64,000 nt of DNA from Paenibacillus nanensis (GTDB taxonomy: Bacteria; Bacillota; Bacilli; Paenibacillales; Paenibacillaceae): contig NZ_QXQA01000002.1 in NCBI RefSeq assembly GCF_003583765.1, forward strand, positions 558,001-622,000, read 5' to 3'. Shown here piece by piece: positions 1 through 8,629 of this stretch. Below the pieces are notes generated by a model. That model saw only the letters and a list, made by a program, of their open reading frames with translations. It was not told where the DNA came from and searched no databases. The position numbers and the translations under genes are program-made. Each line of letters opens with the position of its first letter. Position 1 is the first letter of the stretch.

Positions 1-1
1 A

Positions 2-64
2 AACGGCAAGGTTCAAGCGATTCTGAGCAAAGCTTCGTGGAACGTCATCCGTCTGCAAGTGTAA
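2..64 (+). CDS. 3' end of a probable glycoside hydrolase (partial)
   Basis: Only the last 20 codons are inside the window, ending in TAA at 62-64. The tail reads as a beta-rich C-terminus with the motif LSKASWNVIRL. A conserved SWNV(I/V)RL-type ending is familiar from the C-terminal beta domain of GH51 alpha-L-arabinofuranosidases, which would suit the arabinose-related genes further on. Twenty residues are too few to assign a family, so GH51 is a guess. The frame is followed directly by a good terminator, which supports a genuine gene end. Confidence 0.4.
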   Translation, partial: NGKVQAILSKASWNVIRLQV

Positions 65-75
65 TAAAAGTCGCT

Positions 76-108
76 AAAAGGGGCGCTTTATGCAAAGCGT
101 CCCTTTTT
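76..108 (+). terminator. Rho-independent terminator
   Basis: GGGGCGCTTT and AAAGCGTCCC form a ten-base-pair stem (one G-T pair) with a four-base loop, preceded by A residues and followed by five T residues. It sits 12 bases after the stop of the partial gene at the left edge. Confidence 0.85.
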
Positions 109-251
109 GACGTGCAGCAGCAAGTACGTCTGAGCTTCCGTTGGAAGTCGCACACTCTTTGGACATAATTATCGCTCAGCGTCATGCCAAGCTGGCGCGC
201 TTCCATTCTTTCTTGTGCTTCGAAAACAACATAATCTTTAGCGTTTCGATA

Positions 252-282
252 TTGTACGTCAGATTAGACCGCGCGTTATAAT
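252..282 (+). promoter_or_regulatory. Possible promoter of the patatin-like gene
   Basis: TATAAT at 277-282 is a perfect -10 box about 70 bases before the GTG start. The best -35 is TTGTAC at 252-257, with a rather long 19-base spacer, so the pairing is uncertain. Confidence 0.35.
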
Positions 283-350
283 ATATCTACGGAATTTATT
301 AGGCTCAAATTTAAAATGTCCAAGCGGGCAAAGAAGGAGGTCCGGAAGCC

Positions 351-1535
351 GTGACATCAACGAATACAGGCAAGCTGGCGCTTGCGCTTGAAGGGGGCGG
401 CGCCAAAGGCGCTTACCATATGGGAGTTATGAAAGCCTACCGGGAGGCCGGCCAAGCCTTCGACGCCATAGCCGGGACCTCGATCGGCGCCCTGAACGGA
501 GCCGTCATCGCGCAAGGCGATTTCGAGACTGGGTATCAGGTATGGGAGCAGCTGGACGCTCGGTCGATCTTCGACATAAGCGATGAAGAATACCGCTTGC
601 TGATGCGGCGAAAGCTCGATACGGCCGCCTTACGACTCTTGGCCGCGCGCACGAAGAGGATCATTGCGGACAGAGGCATGGACACGCGGAAGATGCGCCG
701 GTTGATCGAATCCCTCATCGACGAAAGCCGGCTTCGGGCTGCCGCCGTAGACTTCGGCCTGGTGACGGTCTCCTTGAGCGACCGGGCGCCGCTCGAGCTC
801 TTTAAGGAAGATATTCCGCAGGGGCGTTTATTGGACTATCTGATGGCCAGCGCCTCATTCCCCGGCTTTCAGACGACGTTCATCGACGATAAAGCTTTTA
901 TCGACGGCGGACTGTACGACAATTGTCCGATCAACATGCTCGCACGCAAAGGATATACGAGCATCGTCGCAGTCCGGACGTTCGGGCTCGGCATAACGCG
1001 CAAAATCCGCTATCCCGACCTTTCGCTTACGACAATCTCGCCCTCCGAGCCGCTTGGCGGTACGATGAGCTTTATCCCCGAAGCGATAAGCCGCAGCATG
1101 AGCATGGGGTATTATGACGCGCTTAGGCAGCTGAGGGGCTTGCAAGGCCGCACTTACTGCATAGATATAGGCGGTTTAACCGAGGAGGCGTGCGACGAGC
1201 TGCTGGCTTCCATCCCCGATGCCAAGCTCCTTGCGCTCGGCCGTATGCTCGGCGCGAGCGGCATTCCTGCCCGGGAGCTGTGGAGCAGGGTCATCGTGCC
1301 GAGGCTGTCAGGCAGCATGCGCCTCGAGGCTAACGCGTCCTCCATCGCCTTTATCGTCAGTCTTACGGAGGCGCTTGCCTCGGCTAAGGGAATGAATAAG
1401 TACGCTGTCCATCCCTTCCCCGACTTGGTGCGCTCCTCTATAAGCGGTCCTCTGAAGAACGTCCGTGGACTCGGCTTCCGGCAAGTGGAGCTCTGCATGG
1501 CGGCTCAGCGCATTCTAGAAGCGATTCGGTTGTAG
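351..1535 (+). CDS. Patatin-like phospholipase / acyl hydrolase
   Basis: This 394-residue protein carries all patatin signatures: the glycine-rich oxyanion motif LALEGGGAKGAY near residue 10, the nucleophile elbow GTSIG at about residue 43 with the catalytic Ser, and the catalytic-dyad Asp in DGGLYDN at about residue 185. Members of the family hydrolyse acyl esters of phospholipids or neutral lipids with a Ser-Asp dyad. No signal peptide or membrane segment is seen, so it should act in the cytoplasm or at the inner face of the membrane. Translation starts at GTG 351, with AAGGAGG ten bases upstream. It appears monocistronic, converging on the LysR gene at 1558-2433. The exact lipid substrate cannot be told. 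Confidence 0.9.
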   Translation: MTSTNTGKLALALEGGGAKGAYHMGVMKAYREAGQAFDAIAGTSIGALNGAVIAQGDFETGYQVWEQLDARSIFDISDEEYRLLMRRKLDTAALRLLAARTKRIIADRGMDTRKMRRLIESLIDESRLRAAAVDFGLVTVSLSDRAPLELFKEDIPQGRLLDYLMASASFPGFQTTFIDDKAFIDGGLYDNCPINMLARKGYTSIVAVRTFGLGITRKIRYPDLSLTTISPSEPLGGTMSFIPEAISRSMSMGYYDALRQLRGLQGRTYCIDIGGLTEEACDELLASIPDAKLLALGRMLGASGIPARELWSRVIVPRLSGSMRLEANASSIAFIVSLTEALASAKGMNKYAVHPFPDLVRSSISGPLKNVRGLGFRQVELCMAAQRILEAIRL

Positions 1536-1557
1536 GGAAGCTTGCGATCGCATTGAT

Positions 1558-2433
1558 CTATTGCAGCTTTCGATAATAATCCTGCACGAACGCCTTGAAC
1601 TCACGAGCCACCTTCGTCATATATCGGTTCTCGTACCAAGAAAGTTCGATCGTTCGTTTACTTAACGGCTCTTCGATCGAGAGAAGAACGACGGAGGAGC
1701 CCTGCGAGCCGCCCCATGTAATCGACGGTATGAATGAAACGCCGAGTCCCGCGCGGACCAAGCTGCGAACCATCGAAGGTTCGTCGCATTCATAAATAAT
1801 ACGAGGCTCAAACCCTGCCGCGCGGCAGAGGGCATCCGTCGTTTCGCGCAGCTGCTTGCCCGGCTTTAAGCTTATGAAGCCGTCCTCCGACAGCTCGCTC
1901 AGCCGAACGCTCCTGCGGCCGGCCAGACGGTGTCCGCTCGGGACCGCAAGCATCATTTCCTCTGTTAATAAAGGTATGGATTCGGTGCCCAAAATTTTAA
2001 ACGTCGATGACGAAATGCACAGATCGAACGCCTGAGAAGCGGTACGATCCGGGTCATGCTGTAACAGCTTGAACTCCGCTTCCGGATGCCGCTGCCGGAA
2101 TACGGTAATCATGTCCGGGAGCAAATAAGATCCGACATGAATCAATATGACGACAGTCCCGATCGGTTGCTCGGCCAAGTCCATAAGCTCCGTCTTCCCA
2201 TCCTCCAATGTTTGAAGAGCCAGGTCGACCTTCGCAAGGAATCGTTTCCCGAATTCGTTGAGCCGAATGTACTTCCCTGTGCGGTCGAACAATTGAACGC
2301 GTAATTCCCTCTCGAGTTTACCGATCAATTTGCTTAAAGCCGGCTGGGACATTCGCAGTTCCTCAGCGGCCTTCGTCATGTTCTCCAGCCGCGCCACGGT
2401 TTGAAAATAACGAAGCGAATGCAGGTCCATCAT
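1558..2433 (-). CDS. LysR-family transcriptional regulator
   Basis: The N-terminal winged helix-turn-helix (MDLHSLRYFQTVARLENMTK and the following SQPALSKLIGKLE recognition helix) is typical of LysR regulators. A periplasmic-binding-like effector domain follows from about residue 90. The open frame extends to 2499, but the LysR-typical start MMDLHSL at 2433 has GAGAGGGAGA just upstream, so the longer version is unlikely. Length of about 291 residues is normal for the family. It is transcribed away from the carboxylesterase at 2553, a classic arrangement in which the regulator controls both itself and its divergent neighbour in response to a small molecule. The effector is unknown. Confidence 0.9.
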   Translation of the reverse strand: MMDLHSLRYFQTVARLENMTKAAEELRMSQPALSKLIGKLERELRVQLFDRTGKYIRLNEFGKRFLAKVDLALQTLEDGKTELMDLAEQPIGTVVILIHVGSYLLPDMITVFRQRHPEAEFKLLQHDPDRTASQAFDLCISSSTFKILGTESIPLLTEEMMLAVPSGHRLAGRRSVRLSELSEDGFISLKPGKQLRETTDALCRAAGFEPRIIYECDEPSMVRSLVRAGLGVSFIPSITWGGSQGSSVVLLSIEEPLSKRTIELSWYENRYMTKVAREFKAFVQDYYRKLQ

Positions 2434-2552
2434 ATGTCTCCCTCTCTCAATCGATAACCAATTGAATATAGATGTTATGCCAAATAATATATTTTTCATT
2501 ATCGTAGCAGAACCCTATAATGAATGAAAGCACTACGAAAAGGGGTTTATGC

Positions 2553-4172
2553 ATGCACGAAAACTATACGAGGGATGAAATCGTAACGCTCCCTTACGGT
2601 CAGCTCGAAGGGATCCGTCTGACAGAAGCTCGGGCGATCGCTTGGCTCGGAGTTCCTTATGCGATGCCGCCGGTGGGCAGACTCCGATGGAAGGCGCCTC
2701 GCGAGATCAAGCCTTGGAGTCATCGATTGTCCGCGCGGAAATATCGGAACAGCAGCGTCCAAATAAGCCTGGAGGGACCTGTAGGGAGCGAAGATTGCTT
2801 GTACCTTAACGTCTGGCGGCCGGATCATGCGGAGGACGGCTTGCCTGTACTCGTCTTTCTTCACGGCGGCGGGAATGTATCGGGCTCGGGACGGGACTTC
2901 CAGGGCGGGCAATTGGCGCCCGAGACAAATAGCATCGTCGTGACGGTGAATTACCGTCTAGGCGCGATGGGATTTTTCCGCCATCCAGCTCTGCGCACCG
3001 GCGATCCGCTCGACGATTCGGGGAACTATGGGCTCCTCGATATTATCCATGCTTTGAAGTGGGTACAGCGGAACATCGCTTATTTCGGCGGAAATCCGGC
3101 AAACGTCACGTTGGCGGGCCAGTCCGCCGGAGCAAGAAATGCGCTAGCCGCTTGTCTTTCCCCGCTGAGCGAAGGACTCGTCCACAAGCTATTCGTCATG
3201 AGCGGTGGGTTTACGACCGCCAAATCGGAATTAGGGGAATCCAAGGCTAACGCGATTCTTAGAACGTTGTTACTGCAAAAAGGGCTTGCCAATAATCCAG
3301 ATGAAGCGGATGAGTGGATTGCCAATCGCTCCGCGGAAGAGATTGCCGGCCTCCTGCATCAACAGAACGCCGCCAGCTTCGCCGAAGCCATCGGCGATAC
3401 CGGTCTTCGGATGAGCGCTTTTCCCCATTTGTTTGAGGACGGCACGGTCATCCCGATAGGAGGCTTCGCGAACCTTGGGTTGCACGGGCAACCTTGCCTG
3501 CCTATCGTTCTAGGGAGTACCGCAACCGAATTTTCCGTATTTGCGCTCGGAGATCCTTACTTCTTGAATGAATGGCAGAATGGACGTTTAGAGAGACAAG
3601 CGGAGGAAAAAAGCTTTTATGAAGCAGCCGTTCAATACGGAAGCGAGCTCTATGCATCGTTTAATGTGGAGGAAGTAGCGGACAAGTGGATGGAAGCGTC
3701 TCCGGAAAATCCGGTGTTCGCCTACCGATTCCACTGGGGGCTGCGAGATGGCGTAATCGATCCGTCTATCCGATTTCGGCTTGGCGCCTCTCATGGAGCG
3801 GATATCCCTTTCTATACCGGCGATTTCACGGGAGTTCTGCAGAACTTTCCGGCGGGTGTCGTCACCGAGCGTAACGAGCCGGGACGCAGACAGCTATCGG
3901 ACCGGATGCGCAGCTATCTGCAACGCTTCCTGCATACGGGCGATCCGAACGGTGAAGGGCTGCCGCATTGGAAACGGTGGGGAGCCGATCCCTTATCTTC
4001 CGACATCCTGGCGCTCGATGCAGACGAAGAGCAAGCCGTTGTAAGAATGGACTCCAAGCTTCTCGCGCAGGATATTCTCTCTAGGCTGAAGAAGGACGCT
4101 CGATTAACGGCTGATCAGCGGACTTGGCTTCAAACCCGCTTATTCGCCGGACGTTTTTTCTGGAATGATTAA
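2553..4172 (+). CDS. Type-B carboxylesterase
   Basis: An alpha/beta-hydrolase of the carboxylesterase type-B family. Seen in order: the early SEDCLYLNVW motif, the HGGG oxyanion motif, the nucleophile elbow GQSAG after FGGNPANVT, a Glu in the LGSTATEF stretch at the position of the charge-relay acid, and the catalytic His in GASHGADIPF. Family members hydrolyse carboxylic esters of varied alcohols. Start is set to ATG 2553 because AAAAGGGG lies just before it. An in-frame ATG at 2520 lacks a ribosome site. No signal peptide is seen, so it is cytoplasmic. Thirty bases separate it from the downstream TauE/SafE transporter, so the two are likely co-transcribed under the divergent LysR gene. Confidence 0.9.
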   Translation: MHENYTRDEIVTLPYGQLEGIRLTEARAIAWLGVPYAMPPVGRLRWKAPREIKPWSHRLSARKYRNSSVQISLEGPVGSEDCLYLNVWRPDHAEDGLPVLVFLHGGGNVSGSGRDFQGGQLAPETNSIVVTVNYRLGAMGFFRHPALRTGDPLDDSGNYGLLDIIHALKWVQRNIAYFGGNPANVTLAGQSAGARNALAACLSPLSEGLVHKLFVMSGGFTTAKSELGESKANAILRTLLLQKGLANNPDEADEWIANRSAEEIAGLLHQQNAASFAEAIGDTGLRMSAFPHLFEDGTVIPIGGFANLGLHGQPCLPIVLGSTATEFSVFALGDPYFLNEWQNGRLERQAEEKSFYEAAVQYGSELYASFNVEEVADKWMEASPENPVFAYRFHWGLRDGVIDPSIRFRLGASHGADIPFYTGDFTGVLQNFPAGVVTERNEPGRRQLSDRMRSYLQRFLHTGDPNGEGLPHWKRWGADPLSSDILALDADEEQAVVRMDSKLLAQDILSRLKKDARLTADQRTWLQTRLFAGRFFWND

Positions 4173-4202
4173 CGGAATACGAATGGAGAAAGGATCTGCA
4201 CG

Positions 4203-5000
4203 GTGTTCACATTTCTTCTTTTATTAGCGATCGGGCTCACCGCCGGCCTTGCCGGCTCCTTGGTCGGTCTTGGCGGAGGATTCATTGTCGTGCCTGCGCT
4301 TGCCTTCCTGTTTCCCGATATGCCGCCGTCGCATTTGGCCGGCACGTCCATGGCGATGCTGCTCTGTAATTCCGTCTCCAGCACTTATGTGTATGCCAAG
4401 CAGCAACGTATCGACTATTCAGCCGCAATCCGGTTCGCCGCAGCCTCCATTCCCGGTTCGGTGATTGGCGCCATCTTCGCGGAACAAATAGAAGGAAGGC
4501 TATTTTTCATAAGCTTCGGCTTCTTTTTGATCGGAATCGCTCTGCTGCTCCTGTTCAAGCCGGATCGGCCGATCGTTTGGCCTCTGGCTCCAACGGCGAC
4601 GCGGAGCTTTATCGATCAAAGCGGTAAGCGGTTCGACTATTCCTACCACATGCCTACCGGCATCGTCATCAGTTTTCTCGTAGGCTTCTTGGCCAGCCTG
4701 TTCGGAGTGGGAGGCGGGAGTCTCATGATTCCGACGATGACGCTGCTGCTCGGATTTCCGCCGCATATTGCCGTCGCAACTTCCATGCTGCAAATTTTTC
4801 TGTCCGCTATCGTAAGCACGTCTACGCATGCCGCTCTGCACAATATTGATTGGTCGATGGTGCTGCTTCTAGCGCCCGGCGCGATTATCGGCGGTCAAAT
4901 CGGCGCGCGCCTGGCCAAACGCCTGCCTGCCAAGCTGCTGCTTAAAATATTGGCTTTATTGCTTATTGTGGTTTCCGTTCGTTTGATCATGAAGGGTTAA
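4203..5000 (+). CDS. TauE/SafE-family anion transporter
   Basis: A 265-residue, very hydrophobic protein with about eight membrane spans in two similar halves. Each half begins with a Gly-rich stretch (AGLAGSLVGLGGGFIVVP near residue 20 and FLASLFGVGGGSLMIPTM near residue 165), the hallmark of the TauE/SafE family. Members export or import small anions such as sulfite, sulfoacetate or organic acids. GTG at 4203 is the start, preceded by GAGAAAGGA. It follows the carboxylesterase in a likely two-gene operon, so it might move the acid released by the esterase. This substrate link is inference from neighbourhood. Confidence 0.85.
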   Translation: MFTFLLLLAIGLTAGLAGSLVGLGGGFIVVPALAFLFPDMPPSHLAGTSMAMLLCNSVSSTYVYAKQQRIDYSAAIRFAAASIPGSVIGAIFAEQIEGRLFFISFGFFLIGIALLLLFKPDRPIVWPLAPTATRSFIDQSGKRFDYSYHMPTGIVISFLVGFLASLFGVGGGSLMIPTMTLLLGFPPHIAVATSMLQIFLSAIVSTSTHAALHNIDWSMVLLLAPGAIIGGQIGARLAKRLPAKLLLKILALLLIVVSVRLIMKG

Positions 5001-5041
5001 GTCCGCTGTCCATTGTACGACCCGCCTTTCAAACATAAAGC

Positions 5042-5064
5042 AGGGAGCCCGCAACGAGCTCCCT
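5042..5064. terminator. Hairpin between convergent genes
   Basis: AGGGAGC and GCTCCCT form a perfect seven-base-pair stem with a nine-base loop between the convergent transporter and AraC genes. There is no proper T-run on either side, so it is at best a weak bidirectional terminator. Confidence 0.5.
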
Positions 5065-5098
5065 ATTCCCGCCCTTTCTATGGTTCCGAATGGCTCGG

Positions 5099-5992
5099 CT
5101 AACGATCCATCGCTCTTTCATTTCGATTTCCGTCCGCGTGTCCGCCTCGACCATACCTCGTTCGATATTTTGCCGGCGTTTCGCCGTATCTCTGTCTGAA
5201 CAATCGCACGAAGTAATTCAGCTCCATCCCGACCATTGCCGCGATCTCCCCAATGGATAGTCCGGATTCCCCCTCCAGCAGCTGATGGCCCTTGAGCAAT
5301 CGCAGCCGCTGCAGATAGGCGCTTGGATTCATGCCGTACCGTTCTTTAAATAATCTTTGAAAATGCTGCTTCGAATAACCGACGGCATGCGCGATATTCG
5401 CAAGACTTAACTCTTCCATATAATGCTGCTCCATATATTGAACGGCGGTACGGAGCGGCTCTTTTGTCCCGGAATGGCTTCGATTAGGCTTGGGTGGCAT
5501 CCTAATCCCTTGTCGGGCTATCGTCCCAATATAAGCGAGTAGATGATAAATTTTTGTTGAGACATCGAGATGATGATCGCTTCCTTCCTCCTCGCCCGTA
5601 TGCCATAGCTGCCGCAGCTCCGATTCCAGGTGAAGAAGCGCATGTTCATTGACTGCTATTCGTTCCATCATGGGCAGCCGAAGCGCGGCAATCAGCGATT
5701 CAACAAAGTCCCCTTCGATTCCTATATAACCGATTATCCACGGCTCCGTCCCTGAAGGGCTGTATTCATGGGCAAGCTTGCTTGGCACGAACAGAATGTC
5801 TCCCCGCTTCATTTCCATCGCGGACGCCCCTTCGAAACGGAAGGTTCCCGATCCGGAAAAGCAAATCATGCATTGCGCGGTAGGGTAACCGATCGGACGG
5901 ACAATCGGATGCTGAGGGTGCAGGCCGCAGCTGTACAACGTTAATGGCCATTGCATTTCGCCTTGATCATGAAAAAGTCTAAACGCCAGCAT
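5099..5992 (-). CDS. AraC-family transcriptional regulator
   Basis: 297 residues: an N-terminal cupin-like sugar-sensing domain (about residues 15-150) and a C-terminal pair of helix-turn-helix motifs (about 185-285), including SLANIAHAVGYSKQHFQRLF and IGEIAAMVGM. This is the standard layout of AraC activators of sugar genes. The gene diverges from the GH35 gene at 6144. Their 5' ends lie about 150 bases apart, so it probably activates that glycosidase when a galactoside or related sugar is present. The inducer is not readable from the sequence. Confidence 0.9.
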   Translation of the reverse strand: MLAFRLFHDQGEMQWPLTLYSCGLHPQHPIVRPIGYPTAQCMICFSGSGTFRFEGASAMEMKRGDILFVPSKLAHEYSPSGTEPWIIGYIGIEGDFVESLIAALRLPMMERIAVNEHALLHLESELRQLWHTGEEEGSDHHLDVSTKIYHLLAYIGTIARQGIRMPPKPNRSHSGTKEPLRTAVQYMEQHYMEELSLANIAHAVGYSKQHFQRLFKERYGMNPSAYLQRLRLLKGHQLLEGESGLSIGEIAAMVGMELNYFVRLFRQRYGETPAKYRTRYGRGGHADGNRNERAMDR

Positions 5993-6143
5993 GCCTGTCC
6001 CTCCAGTTCCTCACGTTGTTCTTGTAATCTATTATACGTATCATGTTCATTTTGTACTATTATGTTATAGCGAAATTCCTAACGGCATATCCGTTCCCCA
6101 AGTTACAATGTCATCAACGCGCGAACAGAAAGGATGGCGGACG

Positions 6144-8207
6144 ATGTACCGGTTTAAAGCATTTCAGCAGCCAACGCTGCTCCAGAATCATTTGAATTTA
6201 GGGGGAGCCAATCCTTCCGGGGAAAGAATCGACGTAACGAGCTTATATTTCACCCGGGGCGGCAAACCATGGATCGGAGTGATGGGCGAATTCCATTTCT
6301 CCCGGTACAACAGGAACGACTGGTATGAAGAGCTGTGCAAAATGAAAGCGGGCGGCATTACGCTGGTATCCACCTATGTGTTCTGGATCTACCATGAAGA
6401 AATCGAAGGAGAGTTCGACTTCGCCGGCGACAACGACCTGCGGGCTTTTATACTGGAATGCAGACGGGCGGGGCTAGACGTCGTAATACGGATCGGCCCC
6501 TGGGCGCATGGCGAATGCCGGAACGGCGGATATCCGGACTGGCTGCTTCGGAAACCGTTCAAGCTGCGCGAGAATAATCCGGAATATTTGGAGAAGGTGC
6601 GGGTGTACTTCGGGAAGATTTATGAGCAGGTGCAGGGACTGTTCTATAAAGACGGAGGCCCGATCATTGCCGTCCAGCTAGACAATGAGTTGACGAACGA
6701 TGCCGAGCACTTGGCCGCATTGAAGGAATTGGCCATAAGCTGCGGGATGGTCGCCCCTCTCTATACGGTAACGGGATGGAATGCCGTGGCGGGTGCGCAA
6801 ATTCCTGTAGACGAGGTCGTTCCCGTATTCGGAGGCTACTGCGATGCGCCGTGGGATGAACGAACGACCCAGCTGCCCCCGTCCCCTCATTATTTTTTTA
6901 CCGGCATGCGCAACGATACGGGAATCGGCGCCGATCTGCTGCCTGCGCGGACCGAAGAAGACGGGGAATGGCAGCTGCCGTATGAGCGGTATCCGTTTGC
7001 TACGTGCGAATTGGGCGGAGGTCTGCAATCGACGCATCACCGCAGATATATCGTGAAAGGCATCGATATTTATTCCTTGTCCCTTGTCAAACTCGGCGAC
7101 GGGAATAATCTGATCGGGTATTACGTCTATCATGGCGGCACCAATCAGATCGGCAAGCTGTCCACGTTCCAGGAATCGAAGGCAACGGGGTACCCGAATG
7201 ATTACCCGATTCTCTCCTATGATTATCAGACGGCCTTATCGGAGTATGGCGAAGTAAGAGAACAATACAGAATGCTCAACCTCCTCCACTTGTTCGTTCA
7301 AGATTTCCAAGAAACGTTCGCGCCGATGGTCAGGGTCGAAGCCGAACACGCCGTGAAGCGAGATGATACTTCCTCGCTGCGGTATGCGATGCGCACGGAT
7401 GGCAAGAGCGGCTTTGTATTCGTCAACCATTACCAACGGCTCGCCAAGCTTGATGACGTTCGAGATGTTGTCATCGATACGGGCATCGTTACGTTCCCGC
7501 CGATTGACGTATGCGGAGACGTCAGCTTCTTCCTTCCCTTCCGGATGGACTTATCGGGAACTGTGCTGGAGTATGCCACGGCGCAGCCTATATGCAGGCA
7601 GGGGGACACGTATTTCTTCGTGCAAATTCCCGGCATCGCCGCGGAGTATCGTTTAGCCGACGGCCGGAGCTTCGCGCCCGAGGCAGGACTAGCTTCGCTG
7701 GTGAAGGCGGAGCATGCTTCGATTGTCACTCTTACCTGGGAACAAGCCCTTTATTTGCGCAGACTGGATGGCGAGCTATATATCGGCGAAGGCTGCGATC
7801 TATACAAGCGGGATGGCGAAGTGCGAGCGGTGGCGGACGGAGATTTTCGAATTCGGCGTTGGAACGGGGTAAGCTTCGAGCAAGGTTTTATCCGCCAGCC
7901 ATACGCAGAGCCTGTTGTGACGTTCGAGGATGCAGCAGAGCCTCCATTCGCTCCCCAGCATATCGAAGAGCTTCATATTGGCGGGGAGAGGAAGATTACC
8001 TGGCAAAAAATCACGGTGAAGGGCTCGCAGGGTTTTGTCACGATCGATTATGAAGGCGATACGGCGCAGATCTATGCGGATGGCTTATTGATCGCCGACA
8101 GCTTCTATTACGGCGAGGCATGGCGGGTGCCGGCAAGGCTGTTGGACGGGAAGGCATGTTACCTTGCGGTGTCCGAGATGCGGGATGACTTTTATAGAGA
8201 GTTTTGA
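6144..8207 (+). CDS. GH35-type beta-galactosidase
   Basis: A 687-residue glycoside hydrolase. The N-terminal TIM barrel has the GH35 hallmarks GGKPWIGVMGEFHFSRY, MKAGGITLVSTYVFW and the run IRIGPWAHGECRNGGYPDWL. The acid/base Glu is in QLDNEL (about residue 175) and the likely nucleophile in CELGGG (about residue 285). A beta-rich C-terminal region follows. The frame is open from 5991, but ATG 6144 with AAAGGA nine bases upstream fits the family start far better. No signal peptide: a cytoplasmic enzyme that releases beta-linked galactose (or a similar sugar) from imported oligosaccharides. QLDNEL and CELGGG differ from the usual QxENEY and SEYxxGW, so the substrate may not be lactose. It is controlled in all likelihood by the divergent AraC gene. 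Confidence 0.87.
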   Translation: MYRFKAFQQPTLLQNHLNLGGANPSGERIDVTSLYFTRGGKPWIGVMGEFHFSRYNRNDWYEELCKMKAGGITLVSTYVFWIYHEEIEGEFDFAGDNDLRAFILECRRAGLDVVIRIGPWAHGECRNGGYPDWLLRKPFKLRENNPEYLEKVRVYFGKIYEQVQGLFYKDGGPIIAVQLDNELTNDAEHLAALKELAISCGMVAPLYTVTGWNAVAGAQIPVDEVVPVFGGYCDAPWDERTTQLPPSPHYFFTGMRNDTGIGADLLPARTEEDGEWQLPYERYPFATCELGGGLQSTHHRRYIVKGIDIYSLSLVKLGDGNNLIGYYVYHGGTNQIGKLSTFQESKATGYPNDYPILSYDYQTALSEYGEVREQYRMLNLLHLFVQDFQETFAPMVRVEAEHAVKRDDTSSLRYAMRTDGKSGFVFVNHYQRLAKLDDVRDVVIDTGIVTFPPIDVCGDVSFFLPFRMDLSGTVLEYATAQPICRQGDTYFFVQIPGIAAEYRLADGRSFAPEAGLASLVKAEHASIVTLTWEQALYLRRLDGELYIGEGCDLYKRDGEVRAVADGDFRIRRWNGVSFEQGFIRQPYAEPVVTFEDAAEPPFAPQHIEELHIGGERKITWQKITVKGSQGFVTIDYEGDTAQIYADGLLIADSFYYGEAWRVPARLLDGKACYLAVSEMRDDFYREF

Positions 8208-8308
8208 GGGTGAGTCCGCGGAAAGTCGGTCCAGGCCCGCCGGTATACTTCTTTACAAGAATCTCAGGTTCGAGCATCATACCAACCCTTTCATGTTAGG
8301 TCTTCCTC

Positions 8309-8338
8309 AAAAACAAAATGCCACTCCCCAAGAGTGGC
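8309..8338 (-). terminator. Rho-independent terminator, minus strand
   Basis: On the minus strand GCCACTC and GAGTGGC form a perfect stem with a five-base loop, followed by ATTTTGTTTTT. It closes the hydrolase gene together with the SLH remnant downstream of it. Confidence 0.85.
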
Positions 8339-8419
8339 TTTAAAATCAAAGTTTCACTTTCTTTTGGCTGCACCTTGCCGCTGTTGTTTCTATTGTTGTG
8401 GCATCCGCTTGTAGCTTTC

Positions 8420-8629
8420 TTATACCTTGTTGTGCCAAGCGATAAAACGCACAAGGATAGCCGACATTTCGGCCTGGGTGGCAGCACCACCCGGCTTCAT
8501 AAGGTTCCCCGGTCTTCCGTTCAGGATCCCCGCCGCCGCAGCCCAGTCCATAGCTTCGGTTGCCCAAGCTGAGATCTCCCAGTAAGCGACAATGATAACT
8601 TTCTTCTCTTGGTCATCCTCGCCCGTGTC
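8420..8629 (-). pseudogene. Truncated S-layer-homology (SLH) domain remnant
   Basis: Immediately after the stop codon of the alpha/beta hydrolase, and in the same frame, 69 codons stay open and end at TAA 8420-8422. The second half is a clear SLH repeat: ISAWATEAMDWAAAAGILNG, then RPGNLMKPGGAATQAEMSAIL, then VRFIAWHNKV. It has no start codon of its own before the Met inside the domain and no signal peptide. It is best read as the 3' end of an SLH-anchored surface protein left behind by a deletion that fused it to the hydrolase end. Confidence 0.7.

Noticed and set aside
44..262. Minus-strand open stretch with protein-like look (AKDYVVFEAQERMEARQLGM)
   Set aside because: It has no start codon with ribosome site, overlaps the terminator of the left-edge gene, and I recognise no family. 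It might be another decayed gene but there is not enough to list it.
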